Source: Gemmatimonadota bacterium (GTDB taxonomy: Bacteria > Gemmatimonadota > Gemmatimonadetes > Gemmatimonadales > GWC2-71-9). Taken from it: a stretch of DNA of 7,613 nt. The position numbers were made by a program, and so were the translations under genes. Each line of letters starts with the position of its first letter. Position 1 is the stretch's first letter. The notes under the pieces were generated by a model that saw only the letters and a program-made list of their open reading frames with translations, was not told the origin of the DNA and searched no databases. Below are positions 1-7,120 of the stretch, in pieces. Location: contig JAOUIC010000071.1 of assembly GCA_029884275.1 (NCBI GenBank), forward strand, positions 1 to 7,613, given 5' to 3'.

Positions 1-697
1 GCGACTCCGGCACGTCGCCGTTCACGATGCGTTGCGCCAGCCCCTCAACGATCGCGGTCTTGCCGACGCCGGGCTCGCCGATCAGCACCGGATTGTTCTT
101 GGTCCGCCGCGACAGCACCTGCATGACCCGGCGCACCTCCTCGTCCCGGCCGATCACCGGGTCGAGCTTCCCCTGCCGAGCCTGGTCGGTGAGGTTCCTG
201 GTGAATCGCTCCAGCGCCTGGTACTGGCTCTCCGGCGAGACATCGGTGACCCGGTGCGATCCCCGGACGTCGGAAAGCGCGGTGCGCAGAGCCTCAGCAT
301 CCACCTGGTGGGCGCCCAGGAGGTGGCGCGCCGCCGTGCCCTTTTCCTGCACCAGCCCAAGCAGCAGGTGCTCGGTGGAGACATAGGCATCGCCCAGCGT
401 CCGGGCCTCCTCTTCCGCCCTGTCGAAGACGCGGTTCAGCTCGCGCGAGAAGGTGGGCTCGCCCCCGCCCTCCTGGCGGGGCAGCTTGTCGAGTTCCCGC
501 TCGGTATCCCGGATCATGGCGGTGACGTTCAGGCCCGCCTTCTGCAACAGCGGCTTGATCAGGCCCTCGTCCTGGGATAGCAGGGCCAGGAAGAGATGGG
601 CATCGTTGGCCACGGGATTGCCCCGGCGCCCGGCCTCAGCGCCAGCATCCCGGAAGGCCTCCTGGGCCTTGAGAGTCAATCGGTCTGGTCGAATCAT
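1..697 (-). CDS. clpB: ClpB ATP-dependent disaggregase, N-terminal part (cut by window edge)
   Basis: ClpB is a cytoplasmic AAA+ hexamer that pulls polypeptides out of heat-induced aggregates together with DnaK/DnaJ/GrpE. Only the first 232 codons are here; the frame is still open at base 2, and the family is usually about 860 residues. Residues 1-150 form the two-repeat Clp N domain (start MIRPDRLTLKAQEAF, second repeat with STEHLLLGL near 107-115). The conserved linker GKLDPVIGRDEEVRR (about 176-190) leads into AAA domain 1, with Walker A GEPGVGKT at 207-214 (catalytic Lys213). The sequence closely follows E. coli ClpB in this stretch, including a QRI(V)NG(D)VPE match at the very edge; ClpC and ClpA differ in the N domain. 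The ATG at 697 is preceded by AGGAG (minus strand, bases 712-708) at about 10 nt spacing, which supports this start. The long leader suggests separate transcription from the upstream gene. No CIRCE (HrcA) or HAIR (HspR) operator was found in the leader. Confidence 0.96.
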   Translation of the reverse strand, partial: MIRPDRLTLKAQEAFRDAGAEAGRRGNPVANDAHLFLALLSQDEGLIKPLLQKAGLNVTAMIRDTERELDKLPRQEGGGEPTFSRELNRVFDRAEEEARTLGDAYVSTEHLLLGLVQEKGTAARHLLGAHQVDAEALRTALSDVRGSHRVTDVSPESQYQALERFTRNLTDQARQGKLDPVIGRDEEVRRVMQVLSRRTKNNPVLIGEPGVGKTAIVEGLAQRIVNGDVPES

Positions 698-778
698 GAA
701 GCAACAACTCCTCTTGAATGCGCTCGAGCAGCCCCAGCGCAAACGGCACGCCGGATTCACCTGCCGTGGTGGCAGAAT

Positions 779-807
779 CTGATACCCGTTCCCGCGGCGC
801 GGGGCAA
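779..807 (-). promoter_or_regulatory. Candidate sigma70-type promoter for clpB
   Basis: On the minus strand TTGCCC (807-802) and TATCAG (784-779) are separated by exactly 17 nt; each matches the -35/-10 consensus at 4 of 6 positions. A transcript starting near base 772 would carry a leader of about 75 nt that includes the clpB Shine-Dalgarno site. The site lies just downstream of the predicted terminator of the preceding gene, where a promoter is expected. I saw no match to the heat-shock sigma32 -10 element (CCCCAT-type). Such matches occur by chance in GC-rich DNA, so this is only a candidate. Confidence 0.3.
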
Positions 808-833
808 GCGCCCTGCCCTGATGTCAGAAACGG

Positions 834-866
834 CACGGCACCCGGGAGAACCCCCCGAGTGCCGTG
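834..866 (-). terminator. GC-rich hairpin terminator after the sorting-domain gene
   Basis: A near-perfect inverted repeat of 13 bp per arm (CACGGCACTCGGG against CCCGGGTGCCGTG, with one G-T wobble) encloses a 7-nt loop. It starts 26 bases past the TGA stop of the secreted-protein gene. Read on the minus strand it is followed by CCGTTTCT, so the U tract is short and offset. It is a strong hairpin but an imperfect intrinsic terminator. It separates the upstream gene from the clpB leader. A purely structural role at the mRNA 3' end is the alternative. Confidence 0.6.
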
Positions 867-892
867 TCCTCTTCAGCCCATCCTGGCGCCCC

Positions 893-1309
893 TCACCGGC
901 GAGCGATCATCTTGAGCGTGTATCGCTCGCCGTCCACGACCAGCTGCGCATAGTAGATACCGGGCGTCAGTTGCCGGTTCTTCTGGCGAAAGCTCCCATC
1001 CCAGTAGGCTTCGTGGAGTCCGCATGTGAGCCGAACTTCATCCAGCCGCCTTCCATCGGCGTGCAGCAGGACCGGGATCGCGACGTGCTGCGCCAGAACA
1101 TTGTAGATCTTCAGACTGACCAGGGGCCGGTGGCCTCCTTCACATCGTTGTGGGGCGAGGACGAAAGGAATCGTCGTCGCGGGAAAGAACGGGTTGGGGT
1201 AGTTCTCGCGAAGTTCGACGGTCGGCGGCGGTCGCCCCTGCGCGGCCGTGGAGCCGGCTGAACCGACGAGCAGCAAGAGAACCCACCCCGGCACACCCCA
1301 GTGGGCCAT
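893..1309 (-). CDS. Small secreted protein consisting of a YPNPF-type C-terminal sorting / FlgD-Ig-like domain
   Basis: The protein has 138 residues. Residues 1-24 are a signal peptide (hydrophobic WVLLLLVG core, cleavage likely after TAAQ). After a short Pro-rich linker nearly all the rest is one domain with the hallmarks of type A C-terminal sorting / FlgD-Ig-like domains: YPNPFFPATTI at 37-47, VSLKIYNVLAQHV at 64-76, a WDG turn at 103-105, GIYYAQL at 117-123, and a final LKMIARR matching the usual KM strand. Such domains normally sit at the end of large exported proteins and direct secretion or surface attachment in Bacteroidota and relatives. Here there is no cargo domain. Cys56 and Cys96 could form a disulfide. 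The ATG at 1309 is preceded by AGGAG (1320-1316) at about 6 nt spacing, which fixes the start. It lies 99 bp after selB and ends before a hairpin. The domain assignment is firm; the function (carrier, matrix component, or remnant of a larger protein) is unknown. Confidence 0.85.
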   Translation of the reverse strand: MAHWGVPGWVLLLLVGSAGSTAAQGRPPPTVELRENYPNPFFPATTIPFVLAPQRCEGGHRPLVSLKIYNVLAQHVAIPVLLHADGRRLDEVRLTCGLHEAYWDGSFRQKNRQLTPGIYYAQLVVDGERYTLKMIARR

Positions 1310-1408
1310 GGGATTCTCCTGACTTCAGCAGTGACGGTATCGGGCTCCTTGCCGCGGGTCCTGCCAAGATGTCGCCTGACGCGACGGGCCGCAAGCGATC
1401 ATCCCGTG
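1310..1408 (-). other. 99-bp gap between selB and the sorting-domain gene
   Basis: This stretch ends in the Shine-Dalgarno site AGGAG (1320-1316) of the downstream gene. It also holds a small hairpin with a 5-bp stem, GTCGC-GTCAG-GCGAC (1385-1371), without a U tract, so I do not call it a terminator. No convincing -35/-10 pair was found and no tRNA-Sec fold is present. Whether the downstream gene is read from the operon or from its own promoter cannot be decided from sequence alone. Confidence 0.4.
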
Positions 1409-3265
1409 TCAGGACCGAGGCTGCCCAAGGCGGGGGCCGGGAACCCGGCCCTCCTCCCGCCGGATGGTCAATCCGGTCCGGTCCGCCCATTCGAGGAGTG
1501 GAATCAGGTGTTTGCGGGACAGCCCCGTGACGTCCCGCAGGTTCCCCGGGGTGATCGGCCCGCGGCCGGCAAGGTCCGTCAGGCGGGCCTCGAACAGGTC
1601 GAGCGCCTGTCGCATCACAAATCGGTCGTGCCCGATTGCCACTACCTTCCCCTCCCGTTCCGCCGCCCGAAGCGCCGCGGCCGCCCCGCTGACACCGGTC
1701 TGCCGCTCCAGTTCGGAAACAGTACCCACCGCGAGGCCGGCCGCGCTCACGGCCTCGACCAGCCGCGCCACCGCGGCGTCTTTGGTCGCGGCTTCGGGCA
1801 CGAACCCGCGGGCCGCCATCACCCCGGCTGCGGGGACAAGCGATCCGTCTGTCCGCAATCGCTCCACGGCGAGGTGCGCGGCATGGCCCCAGTGGCGGAG
1901 TGCCGCCCGGAAGGTCTCCAACGGCATCCCCGCGCTGGTGGGGTTCGCGGCATGGTACTCCCGGACCACCCGCATGGCCTCTGACTCCGCATCCGCGAGC
2001 GCCGCGGAGGAGAGCAGCGTCTCTCCGTCCAGGATTACACCGCTCCGGGCCGCAACCGAGGCGAGGTCGTGAAGCGAAATGCCGGCCCGAATGGCCACCT
2101 CGTCTGCCGGAATGCCCTCGGGGTGCCGCGAGACCACCAGCGAGAGCCGCTGATGGGGCTGATCGCCGCCGAGGTCCGCCGCCAGCCGGTTTCGCCCCCG
2201 GGGTGGACGCGAGTCGAGCACCGTACCCCCACCGATCACACGCACCGAGCTGTAGCTCCGAAGCACGAACCGGTCCCCGCCACGAGCCACGAGCGGGGAT
2301 TCGAGCATGATCCTCCCTGTGCCCCGCTCGCCGGGCTGTATGGGGGTCACGGCCCGGAACCGGCCGATCACTTCCGTCGTCCCGAGGCAGACCCTGAGCC
2401 GGATCCGGTCGGTCAGCGCCACGGGAGACTGGGGCGACAATCTCATCGCCGCGTCGATCATGCTGGCGGCCTCCCACCCCTGATCCGGCCTGACCGCGAC
2501 TTCGCCGCGATGAATGCTGCCCGCCTCGATGCCGGCCACCGCGATCGCCGCGCGCTCGCCGCGCCGCACGACGATGGCGCTTGCACCATGCCGCTGCACG
2601 GTCCGGATTCTGCCCTCGAGGCCTGACGGCAGCAGGCGGACAGCGTCCCCCGCCCGGAAGGACCCGGAGCCGACTGTCCCGGTCAGGACAGTCCCCGCCC
2701 CGGGGATGGAGAGCACCCGATCGATCGGGAGGCGTGACAGATCCTTGTCATCGCGCGTCGCCGGGCCGTGCCCGGCCGCTTCGATCGCGTCCCTGAGTTG
2801 GTCGAGGCCAGCACCGGTCCGGGCCGAGCAGGCCACCGGTTCCGCGAACGGGATCGGGCTGGCGCCGAGTGTCGCGCGGAGGTCGCTCGCCACGAGGTCA
2901 AGCCACTCCCGGTCCACCAGGTCCGCCTTGCTCAGAACTGGAATGCCCCGCGCGACGCCGAGTTCTTCCAGAACGATGAGGTGCTCCCGCGTCTGCGGCA
3001 TGATCCCTTCGTTGGCGGCCACGACCAGCAGGACCAGGTCGATCCCCGCGGCGCCAGCGATCATGGTGCGCACCAGGTCCTCGTGTCCGGGCACGTCCAC
3101 GATGCCGGCCACCATTCCGTCACGCAGGCCGTATGGGACGACATGGAGGTCTAGGGTGATCCCGCGGCGCCGCTCATCGGGAAGCGGGTCCATCGGACAA
3201 CCGGTCAAGGCCTGGACCAGCGCCGACTTGCCGTGGTCCACGTGCCCCGCAGTGCCGATGATCAC
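1409..3265 (-). CDS. selB: Selenocysteine-specific translation elongation factor SelB
   Basis: SelB is the EF-Tu-like GTPase that delivers selenocysteinyl-tRNA(Sec) to ribosomes at UGA codons marked by a downstream SECIS hairpin. The 618 residues match the usual bacterial length (E. coli about 614). GTPase motifs: G1 GHVDHGKS at 7-14, switch I with RRGITLDL at 33-40, G3 DVPGH at 57-61, G4 SKAD at 112-115 (Ser in place of the usual Asn; E. coli SelB has Thr there), and G5 CSARTG at 146-151. Domain II begins near 183 with the SelB-type GAGTVLTGT. From about 360 to the end are winged-helix repeats that bind SECIS RNA; the last has GLSRKHLIPLLEWADRTG (about 581-598). The GTG start at 3265 overlaps the recO stop by 4 bases (GTGA). 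A purine-rich AGGGGAAGG sits about 7 nt upstream and supports this start. selA, selD and tRNA-Sec are not in the window. The gene itself ends with TGA. Confidence 0.96.
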   Translation of the reverse strand: MIIGTAGHVDHGKSALVQALTGCPMDPLPDERRRGITLDLHVVPYGLRDGMVAGIVDVPGHEDLVRTMIAGAAGIDLVLLVVAANEGIMPQTREHLIVLEELGVARGIPVLSKADLVDREWLDLVASDLRATLGASPIPFAEPVACSARTGAGLDQLRDAIEAAGHGPATRDDKDLSRLPIDRVLSIPGAGTVLTGTVGSGSFRAGDAVRLLPSGLEGRIRTVQRHGASAIVVRRGERAAIAVAGIEAGSIHRGEVAVRPDQGWEAASMIDAAMRLSPQSPVALTDRIRLRVCLGTTEVIGRFRAVTPIQPGERGTGRIMLESPLVARGGDRFVLRSYSSVRVIGGGTVLDSRPPRGRNRLAADLGGDQPHQRLSLVVSRHPEGIPADEVAIRAGISLHDLASVAARSGVILDGETLLSSAALADAESEAMRVVREYHAANPTSAGMPLETFRAALRHWGHAAHLAVERLRTDGSLVPAAGVMAARGFVPEAATKDAAVARLVEAVSAAGLAVGTVSELERQTGVSGAAAALRAAEREGKVVAIGHDRFVMRQALDLFEARLTDLAGRGPITPGNLRDVTGLSRKHLIPLLEWADRTGLTIRREEGRVPGPRLGQPRS

Positions 3266-4020
3266 CGCCGCGCCTTCCCCTGGCCCTCCCAGAACTCCAG
3301 TGCGGGAAGGCGGGCACCCTCAGCCGCATGAATCCGGGCGTACCGGGCGAGGAGCCGGTGGTGAGCGGCGGCGTGCGGCGGCGTGAGAACCGGGAGGGGA
3401 GCAGCGGGGTCGAGCAGGCGACGCAGGTCGGCGAGGGCTTCCGGTGGGAGCCGGGCGACGTCGCGCCCCGCGGCACAGGCGTCGCAGAGAACCCCGCCCT
3501 CCACTGCCCCGAACGCCACCGGAGCTCCGGCTGGCAGCTGGCGCGCGTCAATCACGCAGCATTCGACCGTGGGAGCGAAGCCGAGCACGCCGATGAGCCG
3601 CCACAGCGCCCGGAGCGCCACGGGGGAGACGTCGGAGGGTGGGGTCCGTTCGAGCGACGCCACCTCTTCCACCAGCGCGGCGAACACCGAGGCGTTAGGC
3701 TCCGCCGCGGAGACGGCGATGACGAGCTCCGCCATCGCGGTCGCCGCCGAGAAGCGCGCCACGTCCTCAGCGAGCCTTACCGGCAGGGCGGCCAGCTCGA
3801 ACCCGGTCAGGGTGTGGAGGTCACGCCGCCGGGAGAGGAGGACGTGCGCCTGGCCCACACTCAGAACCTGGAGCGACGCCCCGAAGCGGCTTCGCGGCCG
3901 GGACGCCCCCTTCGCGATCGCCGACAACACCCCGTGCCCCGGCGTGGCGAGACGGACGATCTTCGACGTCTCGCCGTACCGCAGTGTCGAAAGGATCATC
4001 GCCGGGGTGGTGACGGTCAC
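3262..4020 (-). CDS. recO: DNA repair protein RecO
   Basis: RecO works in the RecFOR pathway: it binds single-stranded DNA and SSB, and with RecR loads RecA at gaps. The protein has 252 residues from the GTG at 4020, near the usual 240-250. The N-terminal OB fold carries the family signature: MILSTLRYGETSKIVRL near 8-24, then GVLSAIAKGASRPRSRFG (about 40-57). An alpha-helical domain and a zinc-finger region follow. In the finger the expected CxxC-n-CxxC reads C155-V-I-D158 and C179-D-A-C182, so the second Cys is an Asp, with an extra Cys at 154. I prefer GTG 4020 over the in-frame ATG at 4062. It makes a GTGA overlap with the upstream stop like its neighbours, whereas the ATG would overlap that gene by 46 bases and add 14 residues unlike RecO. 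The Shine-Dalgarno signal is weak, so translation probably depends on coupling. Confidence 0.94.
   Translation of the reverse strand: MTVTTPAMILSTLRYGETSKIVRLATPGHGVLSAIAKGASRPRSRFGASLQVLSVGQAHVLLSRRRDLHTLTGFELAALPVRLAEDVARFSAATAMAELVIAVSAAEPNASVFAALVEEVASLERTPPSDVSPVALRALWRLIGVLGFAPTVECCVIDARQLPAGAPVAFGAVEGGVLCDACAAGRDVARLPPEALADLRRLLDPAAPLPVLTPPHAAAHHRLLARYARIHAAEGARLPALEFWEGQGKARR
3366..3385. repeat. 10-bp perfect tandem duplication inside recO
   Basis: The unit CGGCGGCGTG occurs twice in direct succession (3366-3375 and 3376-3385), encoding part of an Ala/His-rich stretch near the RecO C terminus. The period is not a multiple of three, so loss or gain of one unit would shift the frame. 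In GC-rich coding DNA this may be coincidence. Confidence 0.4.
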
Positions 4021-5072
4021 GGCGTCGGAGGGATCTCCGTGATGACCGCGCCGACCGGGCACTCTCCGGCGTCGACCTGACGGATCTCGCTGAGGTCCCG
4101 CCGCAGGATGTGGATCGTCCCGGGCGTCCCCCCGGTGCAGGGACCCGTCTCGAGGGCGTAGATCCGCCCTTCGCTGTCGACCGAGACGGCGGAGTTGTTC
4201 GCGATCGCGACCCCGTCCCCGGCACCCCGAAGTACCTCCCCCTGGATGACGTCGTAGACCATCAGGCCTTCGGAATACGAACTGATGTAGAGGCGGTCGG
4301 TCCCGTTGGTGGCGATCGGCCCCGGGGCGGTGCCGAATCCGCCGAAGCTCCCCAGCTCGGTCCGGCTCACCGGATCCACCGTGCTGATCCGGCCGGGTGT
4401 GACTCCATCGTACGGTCCGGTGTTCATGATATACAGCAGTCCGTCGCCAGCCTCCTCGCCGAAACCGGCGTTGCCGGGACCAGGCAACGGAATGGAGTCG
4501 GTGCCCGAGGCGCGCTGATTGGTCGCGGGGTCGATCACGGTGAGCCAGCTGGAACCCGCTGGCGTGAAGTTGACGAGGTTGCCGTTGATCACGAACACCT
4601 TGCCGCGCGCCGCGATCACGGCCTGGGGATAGACACCCACATCCACACTCGCGGTGTCGCCGGTCAGGTAGTTGATCCGGGTCACGGTGTTGAGTCCGGG
4701 GTTCGCCACGTAGGCGATCGAGTCATCGATGACGGCGGAGCCAGTCGCCCCCGAATTCGCGGCGAGTGGAATGGTCCGCTCCACCACCCCCAGGGTCAGG
4801 TCGACGACCACGACGGAGTTGTCGAGCCCCATCGGGACGATGGCCCAGCCCCCACGGGCACTGACCCCGACCGGGCTTGGCGTGGTGCCGCCGAGGGGGA
4901 CCTTGATCGAACTGGTGGGGGCATCAACCGGGATGATCTGGAGTGAAGCTTCGGTGCTGTTGACGACCAGAAGCACCTCTTCCGCCGGTGGCAGTGGTGC
5001 GGAGGCTTCGGCGCAGGCTAGTGAAAGAAGGAGCGCGGCGCCGAAGGGGCGGAGGATCGGGTAATGTCTCAT
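4017..5072 (-). CDS. Predicted lipoprotein beta-propeller, YncE/BtuG-like
   Basis: The protein has 351 residues. Residues 1-20 form a lipoprotein-type signal (GAALLLSLAC) with Cys20 as the probable lipidated residue, followed by a flexible Ala/Pro linker. The rest is built of repeated beta-rich units of about 40-45 residues typical of YncE/SMP-30-like propellers, for example NSVVVVDLTLGVVERTIPL (85-103), SIAYVANPGLNTVTRINYL (118-136) and RLYISSYSEGLMVYDV (260-275). Cys312 and Cys338 are the only other cysteines and probably form a disulfide near the end of the propeller. The gene overlaps the TonB receptor upstream and recO downstream by 4 bases each and has no clear Shine-Dalgarno site, so coupled translation is likely. 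In Bacteroides, BtuG is a surface propeller lipoprotein encoded beside btuB that captures vitamin B12 and docks on BtuB; size, fold and context agree with that role here, but the substrate is inferred. The residues after Cys20 lack a strongly acidic surface-export signal, so it could face the periplasm. Confidence 0.8.
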   Translation of the reverse strand: MRHYPILRPFGAALLLSLACAEASAPLPPAEEVLLVVNSTEASLQIIPVDAPTSSIKVPLGGTTPSPVGVSARGGWAIVPMGLDNSVVVVDLTLGVVERTIPLAANSGATGSAVIDDSIAYVANPGLNTVTRINYLTGDTASVDVGVYPQAVIAARGKVFVINGNLVNFTPAGSSWLTVIDPATNQRASGTDSIPLPGPGNAGFGEEAGDGLLYIMNTGPYDGVTPGRISTVDPVSRTELGSFGGFGTAPGPIATNGTDRLYISSYSEGLMVYDVIQGEVLRGAGDGVAIANNSAVSVDSEGRIYALETGPCTGGTPGTIHILRRDLSEIRQVDAGECPVGAVITEIPPTP

Positions 5073-7120
5073 GGCAGTTCATAGCTCACGGTGGCCGTCA
5101 GGGAGCGCCCCGACGTTGGGTATCCGGCAATGTACGCTGGTTGGCGGTCGAGAGCGTCCTCGATGTCCCCCCTCAGGCGAAGCCGCTCGAAAAGTGTGAC
5201 CTCGGCCCCAAACCCCAGCAGTCCGTAGGCCGGCAACTGGTTCACGCCGCTGTAGTCGCGGTTCCGTTCCGATACGAGGTGCCAGCGGGCATCGAGTCGC
5301 CAGGAGGCGGCATCCCACGTGACGGAGGTCGCCACCGTATAGAGCGGGCGGTACGGCAACTGTGGCGCATCTTCCCAGGGACGGGTGAGCCGGCTGAGGG
5401 AGGCGCTGGCCGACATCCGAAGGGGCTGAAGCGGCCGGATTCCCAGCGTCACCTCGGCACCGCGCCGGACGACGTCGAAGTTCTGCGGCATCCAGGCGAA
5501 CCGGTACCCTGGACTCTGGCCCCACAGGACCATGTCGTCCACCCGGCCAGTGTACCCGCGCAGGCCGACCTCCGTCTGGAGGCCCCAGATTCGACCGGCG
5601 TGTCGCGCGCCGGCTTCGACTTCCCAGCGGACCCGTTCCGGCTTGAGGCCGGGGTTCACCCTCACACCATTGCCTTCCCGGAAGAAGAGGTCCGCCAGCA
5701 CTGGCGGCGCCACGGCACTCCCCGCTCCGGCGGACAGGATCGTGCCACCAAGGGCGACGCGGAGATCGGCCCTGATACTCCGCGCCGGCAGGTCGAGCCC
5801 GGTCCACCAGTCGAGGCGGGCACTGGAGGTGAAGGCGAGCCGCTCCGCCGCCTGCCAGGTGGCGTGGAGATCGAGATTCGCCCGGCCCTGATCGGATCCG
5901 TCCGGGATATTGTCGCCACGATAGGCGGTGTACCCCCCACCGGCGCCGAGGGTAAGCCCGGCCCGGCCGTCGCGCCGAAGGACTTGACGCCCCAGATGGA
6001 CATTCGCCTCGACCCCGCTCGACTTCGAGTCGTAGGGCGCGCCCTGGGGCGGCGCGGAGTCCTGAAACCGCGAATGAAGGATTTGGAGACTACCTTCGAA
6101 ATCCACGTCACCTTGGTGCCGGATCCCCGCAAGGGCGGACCAGTCACTGGCGCCGGCGGCTGGTGTGGGATTTGTGACCGGCCCGGGGAGTCCGCGCTCC
6201 GAGGCGCTGCCGCGCAGGAGAACCTCCGTCCTCCCCGCTCGACGCAGGTTGAACGACCAGATGTGTCCCCCCGCGTTCCCGCGAGTCGCCTCACCGCTCC
6301 CCCTGGCGGGCGGCAGTTCGTAACCGTAGTCGTCGGCCAGCCCCTCCCGGCTCACTGACGCCGTGAGTCCGCCCACCTGTCCGGCTGCCACGCCCCCGAC
6401 GCGGCCATGGCTGCCGGCGTGGAGCGAGAGCTCCCCCGGCGGGCGGGTCCGGCTCACGATTTCCACCACTCCGGCGATGGCGCGGCCACCGAACGCCGCA
6501 CCCTGTGCGCCGGGGTGAAGTCGCACCGCCTGGACCGTGGCCGTCGGAACACGGCGGAGGTCTGCCCGCCCGGTATAGGGATCGTTGAGCGGCAGCCCGT
6601 CAAGCAGGACCATCACCTCGTCAGGCGCGCTGCCCCGGAGCGTCGGTGACATGCCGCCATCGGGGCCGGCACGCATCGTGACGCCCTCCCAGCCGTCGAG
6701 CGCCGTGGCGAGCGTGCCGCCGCGGGAGACCAGGTCCCGATATCCGATCTCGGGCATCACCGTGACGCCCGACACGACGAGGGAGTCGAGCTCAACCGGT
6801 CGGGGCTCGAGCAGGACCTCCCGGTGGTGAGCGGTGGCGGGGATGATGTCGAGCACGATGGACATCGGGCCATACCCGATCCGCCTGATCAGCAGGGTGC
6901 CGCGCCCGGGATGCACTGTCCCGAAATCGAATCTCCCATCGTCCGCGGTGACCGCCCGGACGGGACCGAACCAGACGTCGGCGCCGGCCAGCGGGTCGCC
7001 CGTCGCCGCATCCAGCACCTGGCCAGAAATGCTGGCCGGGGACTGAGCCGCAAGGCGAGAAGGCGTGCCCGACATCAGGCTCACCAGGCACGCCGCTGAT
7101 GCGAGCACTCTGGTGATCAT
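5069..7120 (-). CDS. TonB-dependent outer-membrane receptor, BtuB-sized, with carboxypeptidase-regulatory-like N domain
   Basis: This is an outer-membrane gated channel of 683 residues for active uptake of a scarce chelate, driven by TonB-ExbB-ExbD. A signal peptide covers about 1-26 (cleavage near RLAAQ). Residues about 30-105 are a carboxypeptidase-D regulatory-like beta-sandwich (ISGQVLDAATGDPLAGADVW, later GRFDFGTVHPGRG). A TonB-box-like segment LDSLVVSGV lies at 111-119. The plug follows at about 130-225, with LLDGLPLNDPYTGRADLRRVP and GGRAIAGVVEIVSR. The barrel has the conserved VNPGLKPERVRWEVEAG motif and ends GRSLTATVSYELP. Without the N domain the length is near that of E. coli BtuB (about 614 with signal). 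The chain ends in Pro rather than the usual aromatic residue. The ATG at 7120 overlaps the ABC ATPase stop as ATGA. The neighbours (importer ATPase and propeller lipoprotein) favour a cobalamin receptor; a siderophore or other metal chelate is possible. No gene symbol is given because the substrate is unproven. Confidence 0.93.
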   Translation of the reverse strand: MITRVLASAACLVSLMSGTPSRLAAQSPASISGQVLDAATGDPLAGADVWFGPVRAVTADDGRFDFGTVHPGRGTLLIRRIGYGPMSIVLDIIPATAHHREVLLEPRPVELDSLVVSGVTVMPEIGYRDLVSRGGTLATALDGWEGVTMRAGPDGGMSPTLRGSAPDEVMVLLDGLPLNDPYTGRADLRRVPTATVQAVRLHPGAQGAAFGGRAIAGVVEIVSRTRPPGELSLHAGSHGRVGGVAAGQVGGLTASVSREGLADDYGYELPPARGSGEATRGNAGGHIWSFNLRRAGRTEVLLRGSASERGLPGPVTNPTPAAGASDWSALAGIRHQGDVDFEGSLQILHSRFQDSAPPQGAPYDSKSSGVEANVHLGRQVLRRDGRAGLTLGAGGGYTAYRGDNIPDGSDQGRANLDLHATWQAAERLAFTSSARLDWWTGLDLPARSIRADLRVALGGTILSAGAGSAVAPPVLADLFFREGNGVRVNPGLKPERVRWEVEAGARHAGRIWGLQTEVGLRGYTGRVDDMVLWGQSPGYRFAWMPQNFDVVRRGAEVTLGIRPLQPLRMSASASLSRLTRPWEDAPQLPYRPLYTVATSVTWDAASWRLDARWHLVSERNRDYSGVNQLPAYGLLGFGAEVTLFERLRLRGDIEDALDRQPAYIAGYPTSGRSLTATVSYELP

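Noticed and set aside
636..836. 66-codon minus-strand frame across the clpB start
   Set aside because: It overlaps the clpB coding start in another frame, lacks a good ribosome site and resembles no family.
893..895. TGA of the sorting-domain gene, or the overlap TGAs, as selenocysteine codons, given SelB nearby
   Set aside because: Each protein ends at its natural family C terminus, and I saw no SECIS-like hairpin just after these codons. The hairpin at 834-866 looks like a terminator.
1310..1408. Possible tRNA-Sec in the 99-bp gap after selB, where the size would fit
   Set aside because: There is no acceptor stem, no CCA end and no long variable arm; only a 5-bp hairpin is present.
1140..2477. 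445-codon minus-strand frame overlapping selB and the sorting-domain gene
   Set aside because: It is out of frame with two well-supported genes and has an Arg/Gly/Ala-rich shadow composition. Its end copies fragments of the neighbouring gene in the wrong frame.
4021..4062. Upstream ATG start for recO at 4062
   Set aside because: It would add 14 residues unlike RecO and overlap the propeller gene by 46 bases. The GTG at 4020 gives the same 4-base overlap style as its neighbours.
4988..6358. 456-codon open frame on the plus strand opposite the TonB receptor
   Set aside because: It is antisense to a receptor with clear domains, has a low-complexity Arg/Gly/Pro composition and no recognisable domain. 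Such shadow frames are expected in GC-rich DNA.
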